Source: Pseudovibrio sp. M1P-2-3 (GTDB lineage: Bacteria; Pseudomonadota; Alphaproteobacteria; Rhizobiales; Stappiaceae). Taken from it: a stretch of DNA of 64,000 bases. Below, in pieces: positions 16,847 through 25,554 of this stretch. Position 1 is the stretch's first letter, and every line of letters begins with the position of its first letter. The stretch spans positions 62,001-126,000 of the forward strand of contig NZ_JARRCW010000002.1 in NCBI RefSeq assembly GCF_031501865.1, read 5' to 3'. The position numbers were made by a program, and so were the translations under genes. Below the pieces are notes generated by a model. It was given only the letters and a program-made list of their open reading frames with translations, did no database searches and was not told where the DNA came from.

Positions 16847-16886
16847 TACGTGCCCATTTTCTCATTCTGCACCAAATGGGCACGTA
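16847..16886. terminator. 13-bp perfect inverted repeat between convergent genes
   Basis: TACGTGCCCATTT at 16847-16859 pairs exactly with 16874-16886, loop about 14 nt. It lies between convergent genes (16707 and 16924), so a bidirectional transcript end is the natural reading. There is no T-run, so an operator is a weaker alternative. Confidence 0.45.
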
Positions 16887-16923
16887 CAACCTGTAACCAC
16901 GTATGATAGGAAAGCAGCCCCAC

Positions 16924-17430
16924 TCAACCTTCGCGGAGCATAAGGGTATCTATTAATTTCACAGCCTCACGCCTTCCCCCAGCACCTTCGGTCCATGCCC
17001 CGCCGTGTTCTTTGACCCAAAGTGCCACAGATAACCATCCATTTCCGTCCCTAAGAACAAGAGCAATGGATGGAGCCATGAATTTAGCGGTTAGATATTC
17101 AAGTGACGCAGGTTCCAATTCCAGAAGGGATTGAAGATCAAGCAACCTGTGGTCTTCAGCATCAGGCTTGAAACTAATAAGGTTGACCCCCCCAATAGTC
17201 CGTAATGGTGCAGCCCAATCCTCTATGAAATAATCTACCTCAAGGTTTCGTTGAATACTATCGCCTATTTGTGATAATTCTATAGGAACAACCAAAACCC
17301 ACCTCGGCGGCGGTAACACCTTCCCTCTTGCACGCTCTGGCCACAAGGGCATTGCCTGAGAAACACTAATCACTAAAAAATATGATATATAAAAGCCAAG
17401 ACATATAGATCCAATAAGATGTCTTTGCAT
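16924..17430 (-). CDS. secreted or anchored hypothetical protein
   Basis: 168 residues with an N-terminal hydrophobic signal (cleavage possibly after SQAM). The mature region has a PPPRWVLVVPIEL motif and an alternating strand pattern (LALVLRDGNGWLSVALWV). Lies 9 bp after the GcrA-like zinc protein gene, so the pair is an operon. Family not recognised. Confidence 0.55.
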   Translation of the reverse strand: MQRHLIGSICLGFYISYFLVISVSQAMPLWPERARGKVLPPPRWVLVVPIELSQIGDSIQRNLEVDYFIEDWAAPLRTIGGVNLISFKPDAEDHRLLDLQSLLELEPASLEYLTAKFMAPSIALVLRDGNGWLSVALWVKEHGGAWTEGAGGRREAVKLIDTLMLREG

Positions 17431-17439
17431 CTGAACCCC

Positions 17440-17964
17440 TTAGTGAGACAGTGAGAAACTGTAATCAGCCGTACTTTGACTTCGGCAAACAGTACACATC
17501 CGATTGTGCTTTCCTTCTGAAACAAAACGAGTTTCACAACACAAGCAGGACCGATACCTTTTCTCCTGCGTGGATGGAGTAGTCACCCCACTCAGGAAAT
17601 CTTCTGGAAGGGTAATGAGCTTAAAGATATCCTCAGTACTCTCTCTCAGAATATATTGGCAAACACTGTCGATAGACCGCCCAAGCTCGGCTGCGACAAG
17701 ATCGACTCTGACCTTACCGCTCCTATTCGTGTGCCGGCTAATTGACCCGTCCAAGACAACAAGTTCCTCATCTTTAAATAAAATTCTTGAATTCACCGTC
17801 GTGGATCGCCTCGGTAAACTCAGCCGAGAGGCCTGCGACTGTATGGATAAAATGGATCGCTCCAGATAATAGGATATCACAAACAGACTGCCTACTTGTG
17901 ACCATAGACTTATAAGCAAAGCCACTTCATCCTCACGCCATCTCTTTACCTTTCGAGAGTTCAT
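17440..17964 (-). CDS. GcrA-like N-terminus with C4 zinc finger
   Basis: 174 residues from the ATG at 17964 (TAGG at 9 nt); an in-frame TTG three codons earlier is less likely. The N-terminus RWREDEVALLISLWSQVGS...ILSIQSQASRLSLPRR resembles the helix-turn-helix start of GcrA, the alphaproteobacterial cell-cycle regulator. The C-terminus CLCCETRFVSEGKHNRMCTVCR is a C4 zinc finger of a type common in small alphaproteobacterial regulators. A DNA-binding regulator is the best reading, and it could govern the divergent Dot/Icm operon that starts 146 bp away. Confidence 0.65.
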   Translation of the reverse strand: MNSRKVKRWREDEVALLISLWSQVGSLFVISYYLERSILSIQSQASRLSLPRRSTTVNSRILFKDEELVVLDGSISRHTNRSGKVRVDLVAAELGRSIDSVCQYILRESTEDIFKLITLPEDFLSGVTTPSTQEKRYRSCLCCETRFVSEGKHNRMCTVCRSQSTADYSFSLSH

Positions 17965-18032
17965 GCAACTCAACCTACATACTTGTTGACACTTATCACT
18001 TCTTTAGACAGAAAGGATCATTCAGTAACAAT

Positions 18033-18108
18033 TTATCCTAGCCACATATATCATTTATCACTATGATGTAATAATTAAATACGAATAAGGATAAAATTTA
18101 ATAGGATA
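18033..18108. promoter_or_regulatory. TATCCTA/AGGATA cluster before dotI operon
   Basis: Three copies of the motif lie before the first Dot/Icm gene: TTATCCTA at 18033-18040, AAGGATAA at 18087-18094 and TAGGATA at 18102-18108, in both orientations and reaching to within 3 nt of the ATG. The last two can also serve as purine-rich ribosome binding sites; the first cannot. Confidence 0.55.
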
Positions 18109-18110
18109 TT

Positions 18111-18779
18111 ATGTCTAACGCAAAGAAGCCCCATAAAGCAAACTCTGGGATGCAATCCCAACTGGATAAGGTTATTGGTGCAAAGGTCGCGATCCATGCT
18201 ACATCCAGAGAAAGCTACCAGACTTTCATGCGGATTATCTTCGGGCTGATTTGCATTATTGCACTTTTGTCATTCTTTATCATATACTTGGCCATGCGCC
18301 CGGTAGAGGAGCGCAATTATGCTGTAGACCCTCAAGGCAGAATTCTCCCCTTACAAGCTCTTTCAGAGCCAATCCAGTCGGACAATTATGTCATCAACTG
18401 GGCGTCAACATCCCTACAGGCTGCCTACACTATGTCGTGGGCGAGTATGGAAGAATTCAATGCTAGAAATAGGCATAATTTTACCGATGCAGGTTGGCAT
18501 GGTTTTGAAAAAGCGATCACTCAATCAGGCTTTCTAGAAAACATGACCAATAATCAGGTCATCACCAGTGCTGTGGCAAACGGTGTGCCTATCATCAACG
18601 CTCGTGGAGTAACTTCTAGTGGCCAATATGGTTGGTTGGTTGAAGTTCCTCTGATGCTTCAAATGCGCAGTGCGTCTAAAGTCGTGAACAAGTCATTGCT
18701 TGCCCAGATTACGATTGTCCGCCGTCCTGTAACAGAAAATCCAAGAGGGCTTGGGATTGCTCAAATTACAACTCAATAG
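18111..18779 (+). CDS. dotI: DotI/IcmL-type T4BSS inner-membrane protein
   Basis: 222 residues. A single N-terminal membrane helix (about 41-64, FMRIIFGLICIIALLSFFII) is followed by a periplasmic domain with the IcmL/TraM signature: AAYTMSWASMEEFNARNRHNFTDAGW and the late QITIVRRPVTENPRGLGIAQ. DotI forms a ring at the inner membrane of the type IVB machine. This is the first gene of the operon, preceded by a TATCCTA/AGGATA cluster. Its end overlaps dotH by 29 bp if dotH starts at its TTG. Confidence 0.9.
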   Translation: MSNAKKPHKANSGMQSQLDKVIGAKVAIHATSRESYQTFMRIIFGLICIIALLSFFIIYLAMRPVEERNYAVDPQGRILPLQALSEPIQSDNYVINWASTSLQAAYTMSWASMEEFNARNRHNFTDAGWHGFEKAITQSGFLENMTNNQVITSAVANGVPIINARGVTSSGQYGWLVEVPLMLQMRSASKVVNKSLLAQITIVRRPVTENPRGLGIAQITTQ

Positions 18780-19728
18780 ATCTCAAATGGCGCAAGCTGG
18801 CACGCTAGCTCTGTCCATAAGCCTTATCGCGACAGCCTTCCAAGGGCAGGCTGTCGCTCAGGATCTTATTATTCCTGAGACTTATGATTACCAGTTGGAC
18901 GACCAAGATAATGCCAACTTAAATGTTGGAATGGAAAAGAAAAACTACAATCCTACAGATGAAATGCTTCGCGAGGCTCTTAGTAATATCGTTCCAATCA
19001 CTCCTGAACAAATCCTTGATGCCCGGCGACACAATCAGATCGTAGAAGACGCCCGCTCTAAGCCTCTGGATCCAATACAGCAAAACTCGCGATCTTTACC
19101 AATCAGCTTGAAATCTGGAGAAGCTTCACCGGTTATAAACGTCTCGCCTGGATGGATTTCAACGATAACATTCTCTGATGTAACCGGTCAGCCATGGCCA
19201 ATTTTGTCAGTGATCAACGGCAATCCGGACGTATATAATATCCAAACAACAGGAAAGCCTGGTGAAAGTAATATCCTAACGATTAGTGCCGGATCCGCCA
19301 GCATTCCGACAAATGTTGCGATCACCCCAGTTGGAGCAAATGTTCCTATAATGGTCACCCTGCAACCATCGCGATCCCGTGTGGATTACAGAGTTGACGC
19401 ACTTATCGACCAACGCGGACCTAACGCAAAGGTCAACTATTCCTCGGTAAGCTCACTTACAAATGAAACTGACGACAGTACCATGTTGTCCTTCTTGGAC
19501 GGGGTTCCCCCGGCTAAGGCCAAGTCTTTAAAGACCACAGATAAGCAGGTTGAGAGTTGGTCCTTTAATGATCGCCTATATGTGCGGACCAATAAGACTT
19601 TGCTCTCCCCAGCATATATGGCCACACAATCCAATGCCAGTGGCATTCATATTTACGTCTTAGAAAGCACTCCGGTCCTGCTAATTGGAGACAGGGGTCG
19701 CATATCTAAAGTTAGCATAAAAGGGTAG
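18751..19728 (+). CDS. dotH: DotH/IcmK-type outer-membrane core protein
   Basis: 325 residues from the TTG at 18751; the ATG at 18787 is the alternative. It begins with a signal peptide ending near AVAQ-D. The C-terminal half is the beta-rich IcmK/TraN domain (PGWISTITFSDVTGQPWPI, then MVTLQPSRSRVDYRVDALIDQRGP), counterpart of VirB9. With DotC and DotD it forms the outer-membrane ring. Size agrees with family members. It overlaps dotI upstream and dotG by 1 bp downstream, so translation is coupled. Confidence 0.88.
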   Translation: MGLLKLQLNRSQMAQAGTLALSISLIATAFQGQAVAQDLIIPETYDYQLDDQDNANLNVGMEKKNYNPTDEMLREALSNIVPITPEQILDARRHNQIVEDARSKPLDPIQQNSRSLPISLKSGEASPVINVSPGWISTITFSDVTGQPWPILSVINGNPDVYNIQTTGKPGESNILTISAGSASIPTNVAITPVGANVPIMVTLQPSRSRVDYRVDALIDQRGPNAKVNYSSVSSLTNETDDSTMLSFLDGVPPAKAKSLKTTDKQVESWSFNDRLYVRTNKTLLSPAYMATQSNASGIHIYVLESTPVLLIGDRGRISKVSIKG

Positions 19729-20915
19729 TGCTTTTCAAAATGAAGGCGTTCATAAAAAATATTAAAACCAGTATAGGTGGATCCAAAAAAACGCTACTAA
19801 TCGCACTAGGGATCTTTCTTGTGGTGATGGCGGTACTGTTTCTTTTTGACAGTGAACCAACGGTAAATCCATCTACGGTCACGACCCTGCGGGACATGCG
19901 TGGAACTGTTCAAGGGGCAAACCCCCTTGCTCCTGAATATCGTAAGCAGGTTGAAAAAGCAGATCAAAAACGCATAGAAGATGCGCTTGCGACAGGGGGC
20001 ACTGCTTTACCAACAATCATTGCTGGAGATACCCATGAAGCTGTGCTTCCACTAGATATAGAAGAAGAGGTGCCTCCGCTGGTCCTGGAAGAGCCAGAGG
20101 AGGAGACGGAGGTCAAAAATGCTGCCCAACCCGACTTCATATTCGAACCGGACCCTCAGCAGCATTTTGCATCACCGGTACAGAAAGTCTCAAACCCTGA
20201 GGATATTGGACGTATTGAAGAGTACCTTCGGACCCTTACCACCAACGCTCCCGTTGCAAGTGTTGAGACTGTTTATTCGGGAACTTACTATCAAGACCTA
20301 GAACAAGCCAGTGCCGAAGACACAGAGCCGTCCTCACCACGAAAGGACGAGGATGAACCGCAGGTTTCCATGCCACTTGCTGGGACTGTCCTATATGGCC
20401 AACTGATTAGCCGGGCAAACTCTGATACTCCAGGCCCCGTACTCGCAACTATTTTACAAGGCCCTCTCGCTGGATCACGTTTGATCGGCTCTTTTACCTT
20501 GCGCCAGAACACCTTGGTGATCGATTTCCAAACCGTTGCTGTTAAACAGTATCAAGGTCGGGAGATAAATAAAACTTTCCCTGTCAACGCTGTAGCAGTA
20601 GATACAAAGTATATAGGTACGGGATTGGCAACCAAAGTAAACCGGCACCTTGCGCAGAAGATTGGATTTACGTTCCTATCAGGACTTGCCCAAGGTATTG
20701 GATCTGCTATTTCGCAAAACGGCAGTACGACAACTGTTCGTTCAGATGGCTCAGTCACAACCTCTACAAGCGACCTCAATACGACTGAGAGCTTACTTTC
20801 CGCGTCAGGTCAGGCAGTTTCCCAAACAGGGCAATTATTGATGTCAGAATACGGTTCCCGGCCAACAACGGTCATTGTCGAAGCAGGAACTCAACTAGGC
20901 GTACTTTTCTATTAG
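19728..20915 (+). CDS. dotG: DotG/IcmE-type core protein, short form
   Basis: 395 residues from GTG at 19728; the ATG at 19740 is also possible. Membrane helix about 22-40, then a proline/glutamate-rich linker (about 90-145). The C-terminal 180 residues match the VirB10/TrbI-like domain: AGTVLYGQLISRANSDTPGP, GPLAGSRLIGSF and the final ...IVEAGTQLGVLFY. It is close to the length of IncI TraO and lacks the long pentapeptide-like repeat region of Legionella DotG. It spans the periplasm and links the inner- and outer-membrane rings. Confidence 0.9.
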   Translation: MLFKMKAFIKNIKTSIGGSKKTLLIALGIFLVVMAVLFLFDSEPTVNPSTVTTLRDMRGTVQGANPLAPEYRKQVEKADQKRIEDALATGGTALPTIIAGDTHEAVLPLDIEEEVPPLVLEEPEEETEVKNAAQPDFIFEPDPQQHFASPVQKVSNPEDIGRIEEYLRTLTTNAPVASVETVYSGTYYQDLEQASAEDTEPSSPRKDEDEPQVSMPLAGTVLYGQLISRANSDTPGPVLATILQGPLAGSRLIGSFTLRQNTLVIDFQTVAVKQYQGREINKTFPVNAVAVDTKYIGTGLATKVNRHLAQKIGFTFLSGLAQGIGSAISQNGSTTTVRSDGSVTTSTSDLNTTESLLSASGQAVSQTGQLLMSEYGSRPTTVIVEAGTQLGVLFY

Positions 20916-20924
20916 GAGATTCCA

Positions 20925-22409
20925 ATGGCCGGTAAATTCAATGAAGATAGTCACGGAGCTGACTTTGACTCAAGTGACTTCACAACAAACGATTTTGAAA
21001 CAGATCACCTATCTGACACGTTCGGGCAAGATAAAGAGCACCCCGAGGAAGCTTCTTTGCCGGATTTTGTAGCAGAAACACAGTTCGCTGAGTTTGATCC
21101 GCAAAGCAACGAGGAAGATAGTACGAGTTTTTCCAGTTCGTTTAACAGTTTGGCTGTTGAGGATGATGATAACACTCAATTCCCGAATGCGTTAGATGCT
21201 TTTAGCAATGATGGGGGGGATGACACCCTCTCTGATTGGCAAGGAGATGTCGAAAACTCACATGATCCTTATGGGGACGTCCCCAACCCATTCATGGACG
21301 AAAGTTCTGAAAAAGACGTGCCCCCAGAGGAGGGGTTTGGCGAGGCTCCCCCCACCAAAGGGGACGAGGACGATGGGAGTGACTTTTTTGGAGGAGATCC
21401 AGATCCATCAGACGCCCTAGCGAAACTGGATAATCTGGAGAAGGACACCTCAACCTCTTTTACAGAAAGTCAGGCCGATGATGAAGAGGACCTAAATGGT
21501 GTTGAGGATGAAGATCTTAATGAGACTGATGCACCACAGGAAAACACCTCTGACCAGGGTGGAAAAAAGAAACTCATACTCTATGCATTGGCAGGTGGGC
21601 TTGCTTGCGCTGCTGGTATGGGGGCTTTTTTGTATCTGGGTATGGGAAATCAAAGAGTTTCTACTCCCCAACCTGTAGCCACCGCGCAACAAAATGATTT
21701 CCCCGCAGGCTTGCCACCCATGGAGAGCGATCAAACACCGCAAACTCAACCTGTGGTAATTCCTGGTGCAACAAGTGACTTTGACTTAGATGATCAAGCC
21801 TATTCAAGCACAAGTCAGCCCCAACCAGACTTTTTTAATAAAAAACAGGCATTTACACCTTCGCAAAATACAATTTCGCCAGTGCCTGCCCAAAATCTCC
21901 AACTTCCTGATGATATTGTACGCTTAGAAGATGGAGAGAAGGAAAAGCTTAACAAGCTGCTAGAGCTTGATGAAAGGGCATTGACGAACCAAATAGATCA
22001 GCTGGAAAGTACAATTGTCTCACTGACACAAAAAATTGAACGGCTAGAAAAAGGTCAGAAGTCGTTTGAGAAGAAAATCTTCTCATCACAGCAAGTGGTA
22101 CGATCCCCAAATAGCCATAGTGAGCAAAAGAGGGATGCTACTGAAAAGCCACCCCAAAAGAGAAATAGCACCGGCATCCGTCTGTCATCGCGGCCTTTGA
22201 ACGAAAAACCACCAGCTTTGAAGCCCCCAATCGTTCCAGATGCTCATCTTCGCTCTGTATCTGGAAGCACTGCAACAGTTCTAATTGACGGTAACTATAT
22301 GGACCTTACTGTTGGAGATAGGATCCCTGGGGCCGGGAAAGTTAATGCAATCCGCAAATATCGTTCTCAATGGTATCTCATTACTGATGGCGGACTTGTG
22401 ACACCATAA
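20925..22409 (+). CDS. DotF/IcmG-like (TraP-like) membrane protein
   Basis: 494 residues, much longer than typical DotF or TraP. Residues 1-210 are very acidic (Asp/Glu/Ser-rich, probably disordered and cytoplasmic). One membrane helix lies at about 214-238. The periplasmic part has a coiled coil (about 330-380, LDERALTNQIDQLESTIVSL) and a compact C-terminal domain with GNYMDLTVGDRIPGAGKV. Topology and operon position match DotF/IcmG, which follows DotG in both Legionella and IncI. The extended acidic head is unusual. Sequence identity to the family could not be tested, so the name is tentative. Confidence 0.6.
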   Translation: MAGKFNEDSHGADFDSSDFTTNDFETDHLSDTFGQDKEHPEEASLPDFVAETQFAEFDPQSNEEDSTSFSSSFNSLAVEDDDNTQFPNALDAFSNDGGDDTLSDWQGDVENSHDPYGDVPNPFMDESSEKDVPPEEGFGEAPPTKGDEDDGSDFFGGDPDPSDALAKLDNLEKDTSTSFTESQADDEEDLNGVEDEDLNETDAPQENTSDQGGKKKLILYALAGGLACAAGMGAFLYLGMGNQRVSTPQPVATAQQNDFPAGLPPMESDQTPQTQPVVIPGATSDFDLDDQAYSSTSQPQPDFFNKKQAFTPSQNTISPVPAQNLQLPDDIVRLEDGEKEKLNKLLELDERALTNQIDQLESTIVSLTQKIERLEKGQKSFEKKIFSSQQVVRSPNSHSEQKRDATEKPPQKRNSTGIRLSSRPLNEKPPALKPPIVPDAHLRSVSGSTATVLIDGNYMDLTVGDRIPGAGKVNAIRKYRSQWYLITDGGLVTP

Positions 22410-22424
22410 GAAGGTAATGAAAAG

Positions 22425-23156
22425 ATGGCAGGTCAAAAACAACAACTCATCTTAAGTGTGAAATGTAAGAACTGGAGAATGAACAGCCAAGATTCACATA
22501 AAGCTGATACCGAGTTCAAAACAATGCGTACCAAAGCACTTAAGAGAGATAAGCAGACCTGCCAGTTTTGCGGATTTAAAGACAAACAATGGCAAGAAGT
22601 CCATCATCTAAACGATGACCACAGTGATAATCGTCTCTCTAATTTGATAACGATATGTGCGTTTTGTCATAATTGTCACCACATAGGTTATGCCGGAGTA
22701 CAAAAGGAGGCCGTTCTTATTTGGGCTCCTGAAGTAACCCAACAAGAACTTCATCATATTGTCCGTTCATGTCTGGTGGCCAAGGCTTGGGCAGACAAGT
22801 GCCTTGCAAAACCTGGGATCTTACAAAAGGTTCGTTTAAATGCACTGAAAAACAATGACAGTTGTCAAGCTCTATTGAGTGCGCTGCGTGCAAGAACCCG
22901 TGATGCAGAGAAATGGATTTTGACAAGCGATCCCACTGTTTTGGCTAATATGCTCCTTACTTTACCACATAAAGACTATCAGCGCAGACATGAGTTCTTA
23001 TCGGGCATTCGCCTTCTTCCACTTGGTTATAGAGCACATGAGGGTGGAAATCTTTATGAGCAACGGGCAAAGAAATGGATCGAACAAGGAGGCGTTTATT
23101 CAAACCTGAAACCTGAAACCTGGTCGTCATTGGCTGATGGTTTTTTAAACTCTTAA
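22425..23156 (+). CDS. dotN: DotN/IcmJ-type coupling-complex protein
   Basis: 243 residues. The N-terminus carries an HNH-like zinc motif (RDKQTCQFCGFKD, VHHLNDDHSDNRLSNLITIC, FCHNC) in the arrangement of IcmJ/DotN: LILSV...NWRM, then the two cysteine pairs. In Legionella DotN belongs to the type IV coupling complex with DotL and DotM, and the fold is structural rather than nucleolytic. Its place after DotG and DotF matches the icm order, so a homing endonuclease is unlikely. The C-terminal third is helical. Confidence 0.8.
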   Translation: MAGQKQQLILSVKCKNWRMNSQDSHKADTEFKTMRTKALKRDKQTCQFCGFKDKQWQEVHHLNDDHSDNRLSNLITICAFCHNCHHIGYAGVQKEAVLIWAPEVTQQELHHIVRSCLVAKAWADKCLAKPGILQKVRLNALKNNDSCQALLSALRARTRDAEKWILTSDPTVLANMLLTLPHKDYQRRHEFLSGIRLLPLGYRAHEGGNLYEQRAKKWIEQGGVYSNLKPETWSSLADGFLNS

Positions 23157-23176
23157 TCTTTGGGGAATATCAGTTC

Positions 23177-24616
23177 ATGCGGCCCGACACCATGTTGGAT
23201 AAGCGCTTCGGCGTGGTTTTTTTTGATGATGTCGATGACCCGAATTCAGGATGGGCCTGCCTTGGAGGTGGGCCTGATACAAAACCCAAGCGCATAAGCG
23301 GTCCCGAAGATCTGTCCACCAGTGCTATCTGGTGGTGTAATGTGGATCTGAAGAGCGGCGACAATCGACTGGAATTCTGGCGCCTATCGCAATTACGCCC
23401 CAATTATTATCTTCCAATAAAACTGGCACGCCTTCTGGCCGAATGGAGCATCGACATGCAAACAGCTCCACCTAGTGCCGTGACCCAGTTTGCAGCAGTT
23501 CTATTTACTCGGATAATGACGCTATCCTATCGTTTGATACAAAATATAGACCCCGACAGGAAAGCATCAGACATCTTCGTTGGTATGAGGCTTGCCGAAG
23601 ATTACGTGCAAATCATGCCAACGCCTTTATACCCAAAAGACGAAGCTGCCTCAATTATGCAAGCAGGCAAGGCGTTTGAACACTTTACCGCAACATCAAT
23701 CCCACCCCGAAAGAGCTCGCGCCTCTACACAGTTATAAAACCTCGCATTCCATACGCTTTGGAAATGTTGCGTACCCCAATCCCTCATTTTGACAAACCC
23801 TTCGAATTTGTCAGTCGGCGCAAACTGCAAAAATTTGGGCCAAACATTATATCGCATCTACAAAGTCTGAATAAACCAGCAATGGCCGAAATCTCTGTTG
23901 AGCGTATTGATGGGGAGCTGGCCAAGATTTTTGGATTTGCCGCCTCGACCAGCCGCGCCAAAAGATCCCAGCGCTCATGGGTGACAACACCAGAGTTCTC
24001 CAGCCTGGCCCGGCACGCTGAAATAGAGGTCAACAGTGCGTGGATTGGGGAAAGCTATACCACATACATGGACCACCTCCCTCACCCCATAAAAGCCTTC
24101 CTCACCTCTCCTGCAAGTGGGGTCTCGTGGTCTGCTGGTATAGTTGCTGAAACTATATGGCGCGCAACTGGCCTGGCTGATAGCACTGGTTTTGGTATGG
24201 GCTCCCCCATCAGTGAAAACGCAAAAACATCATGGCAAGGCGCATGGATCCGCGGTGCAGACAAAATTAGCATGTTTGAGACAGCGTGGAAGCTGACCCA
24301 ACAAGAGCATTCAGTCATCAGCTATGGTTCAGGATGGCTGCACGCTTCAGTATTTGATGAGGAAAAAACGGAATTTCAAAGAGATGCTCTGTCTGTCGGC
24401 ATGTACCCCTCCATGTTGTCTGTTGAGCCGAAAGAGTTCTCTATGGATGAGAAAATCCAATGGGGCGGCGCGCCCAATGCGTACCTTTTGGTGGCCATAC
24501 ACATGGCCTGTAAAAACAAAATTTTGGACCAGCTGGATATGGCACCACTCCAACCTAGGAAGACGCAGGAGGAATATGTTCGAAACCTGTTTTCATCCCT
24601 TGGGGCACTAAAGTAA
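23177..24616 (+). CDS. large hypothetical protein in the DotO slot
   Basis: 479 residues, soluble, with no signal peptide and no Walker motif, so it is not DotO/IcmB even though it occupies the position that ATPase holds after DotN in many systems. Tryptophan-rich (for example GPEDLSTSAIWWCNVDL, SGVSWSAGIVAETIWRATGL). The last 150 residues contain TAWKLTQQEHSVISYGSGW and a helical tail. It starts 20 bp after dotN and is almost certainly co-transcribed. I do not recognise a family; a dedicated T4BSS accessory protein is inferred from context only. Confidence 0.65.
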   Translation: MRPDTMLDKRFGVVFFDDVDDPNSGWACLGGGPDTKPKRISGPEDLSTSAIWWCNVDLKSGDNRLEFWRLSQLRPNYYLPIKLARLLAEWSIDMQTAPPSAVTQFAAVLFTRIMTLSYRLIQNIDPDRKASDIFVGMRLAEDYVQIMPTPLYPKDEAASIMQAGKAFEHFTATSIPPRKSSRLYTVIKPRIPYALEMLRTPIPHFDKPFEFVSRRKLQKFGPNIISHLQSLNKPAMAEISVERIDGELAKIFGFAASTSRAKRSQRSWVTTPEFSSLARHAEIEVNSAWIGESYTTYMDHLPHPIKAFLTSPASGVSWSAGIVAETIWRATGLADSTGFGMGSPISENAKTSWQGAWIRGADKISMFETAWKLTQQEHSVISYGSGWLHASVFDEEKTEFQRDALSVGMYPSMLSVEPKEFSMDEKIQWGGAPNAYLLVAIHMACKNKILDQLDMAPLQPRKTQEEYVRNLFSSLGALK

Positions 24617-24626
24617 TGTGGTTACT

Positions 24627-24646
24627 CCTCGCCCGAATGGGCGAGG
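24627..24646. terminator. GC-rich hairpin after the dotI operon
   Basis: CCTCGCCC (24627-24634), loop GAAT, GGGCGAGG (24639-24646): a perfect 8-bp stem starting 10 bp after the 24616 stop. Only a short T-stretch follows (CTTTC), so it is a moderate terminator or a processing site. It separates the five Dot/Icm-type genes from the MucR-like gene. Confidence 0.5.
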
Positions 24647-24869
24647 CTTTCGCCCTGTTGGATAGATACAAGGATTTCCAAGTGGGCTGGACAGTTTCAA
24701 CGTTCTTGGGAACGCAATATTTAATACCCCCCTGTATTTTTATGAGTTGCAAAATTGGCAATTTCCAAGCAATGACAGCACTCAAGCTTCTTATTGATTT
24801 CTTTTCTCATTTTTTTTATCTATTTGTGATCTATTGTGAGAAAGTCGGTCCACGGAGAACAGCACAAAT

Positions 24870-25466
24870 ATGGGGTCTAATATTCGCAACCTTGATGCGG
24901 CAACAGTAGAAATTCTGGTCAACGGAACAGCCAGACTTGTCTCTGCCAGCTTAGCCAAAAGTGATATTGAGAACCAGCATGTGCCCTCAATCATTGAAGA
25001 TGTCTTTAGTGAGCTCGTCTATACTGCCCAATCCTTACAGGAGCCGCGACCAGTCTTTGAAATGGAAGTACTTCAGGAGATCACACCTCCCTCCCCTCAC
25101 AGACAGCTTCCTGCCCCTCAAAAACACACCGCCAAAAGTGTTCCCGTTCCGCAACTAGATTTCAGTTTTGACGACCAATCTGAGGTCGTTGAGCCCTCCC
25201 CAGCCCCAGCCCCAGAAAAAACACTCCACAAGCCTGTATTCTCTGGCGTAACCCTATATTTTGATGGGATCATTTGTCTGGAAGACAACAAAAAGGTTTT
25301 AAACCTAAGGGAACACCTCAAATCCCATCATAATATGAGACCACAAGAATATCGAGACAAATGGAAGCTACCTGAAACATATCCGATGATCGCCCCTTCC
25401 AAACTCATGAAACAGGCTGCAACTCACCGTGTGGATCCGGCCACATCAAAACTAATCCCACTGTAG
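24870..25466 (+). CDS. MucR/Ros-family zinc-finger regulator with extended N-terminus
   Basis: 198 residues, longer than the usual 140 or so. Residues 1-60 are the helical oligomerisation region of Ros/MucR proteins. About 65-120 is a proline-rich linker. The C-terminal 75 residues are the Ros/MucR domain: DGIICLEDNKKVLNLREHL, KSHHNMRPQEYRDKWKLP and TYPMIAPSKLM. MucR-type proteins bind AT-rich DNA with T-A steps, often as silencers of acquired genes. Position between two Dot/Icm genes suggests it controls the transfer system. It is also a good marker for an alphaproteobacterial host. Confidence 0.85.
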   Translation: MGSNIRNLDAATVEILVNGTARLVSASLAKSDIENQHVPSIIEDVFSELVYTAQSLQEPRPVFEMEVLQEITPPSPHRQLPAPQKHTAKSVPVPQLDFSFDDQSEVVEPSPAPAPEKTLHKPVFSGVTLYFDGIICLEDNKKVLNLREHLKSHHNMRPQEYRDKWKLPETYPMIAPSKLMKQAATHRVDPATSKLIPL

Positions 25467-25494
25467 CCATAGATTTTCCTTTTTAAACTCAGCT

Positions 25495-25536
25495 TATAAG
25501 GATAAATTACAGATAGAATAATCTTATATTTATCCT
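25495..25536. promoter_or_regulatory. AAGGATAA / TTATCCT pair
   Basis: TATAAGGATAAA at 25495-25506 and TTATCCT at 25530-25536 form an inverted pair of the element-wide motif with about 25 bp between, ending 18 bp before the ATG at 25555. Neither overlaps the ribosome binding site GAGGAGA, so neither copy can be explained as one. Confidence 0.5.
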
Positions 25537-25554
25537 GAATTGAGGAGACTTCAT

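Noticed and set aside
22425-23156. HNH-type homing or restriction endonuclease.
   Set aside because: The cysteine/histidine pattern, size and position after DotG/DotF fit DotN/IcmJ better, in which the zinc fold is structural.
24616-24909. A 97-codon plus-strand frame starting at the stop of the 23177 gene.
   Set aside because: It spans a terminator-like hairpin and overlaps the MucR-like gene in another frame; composition is not protein-like.
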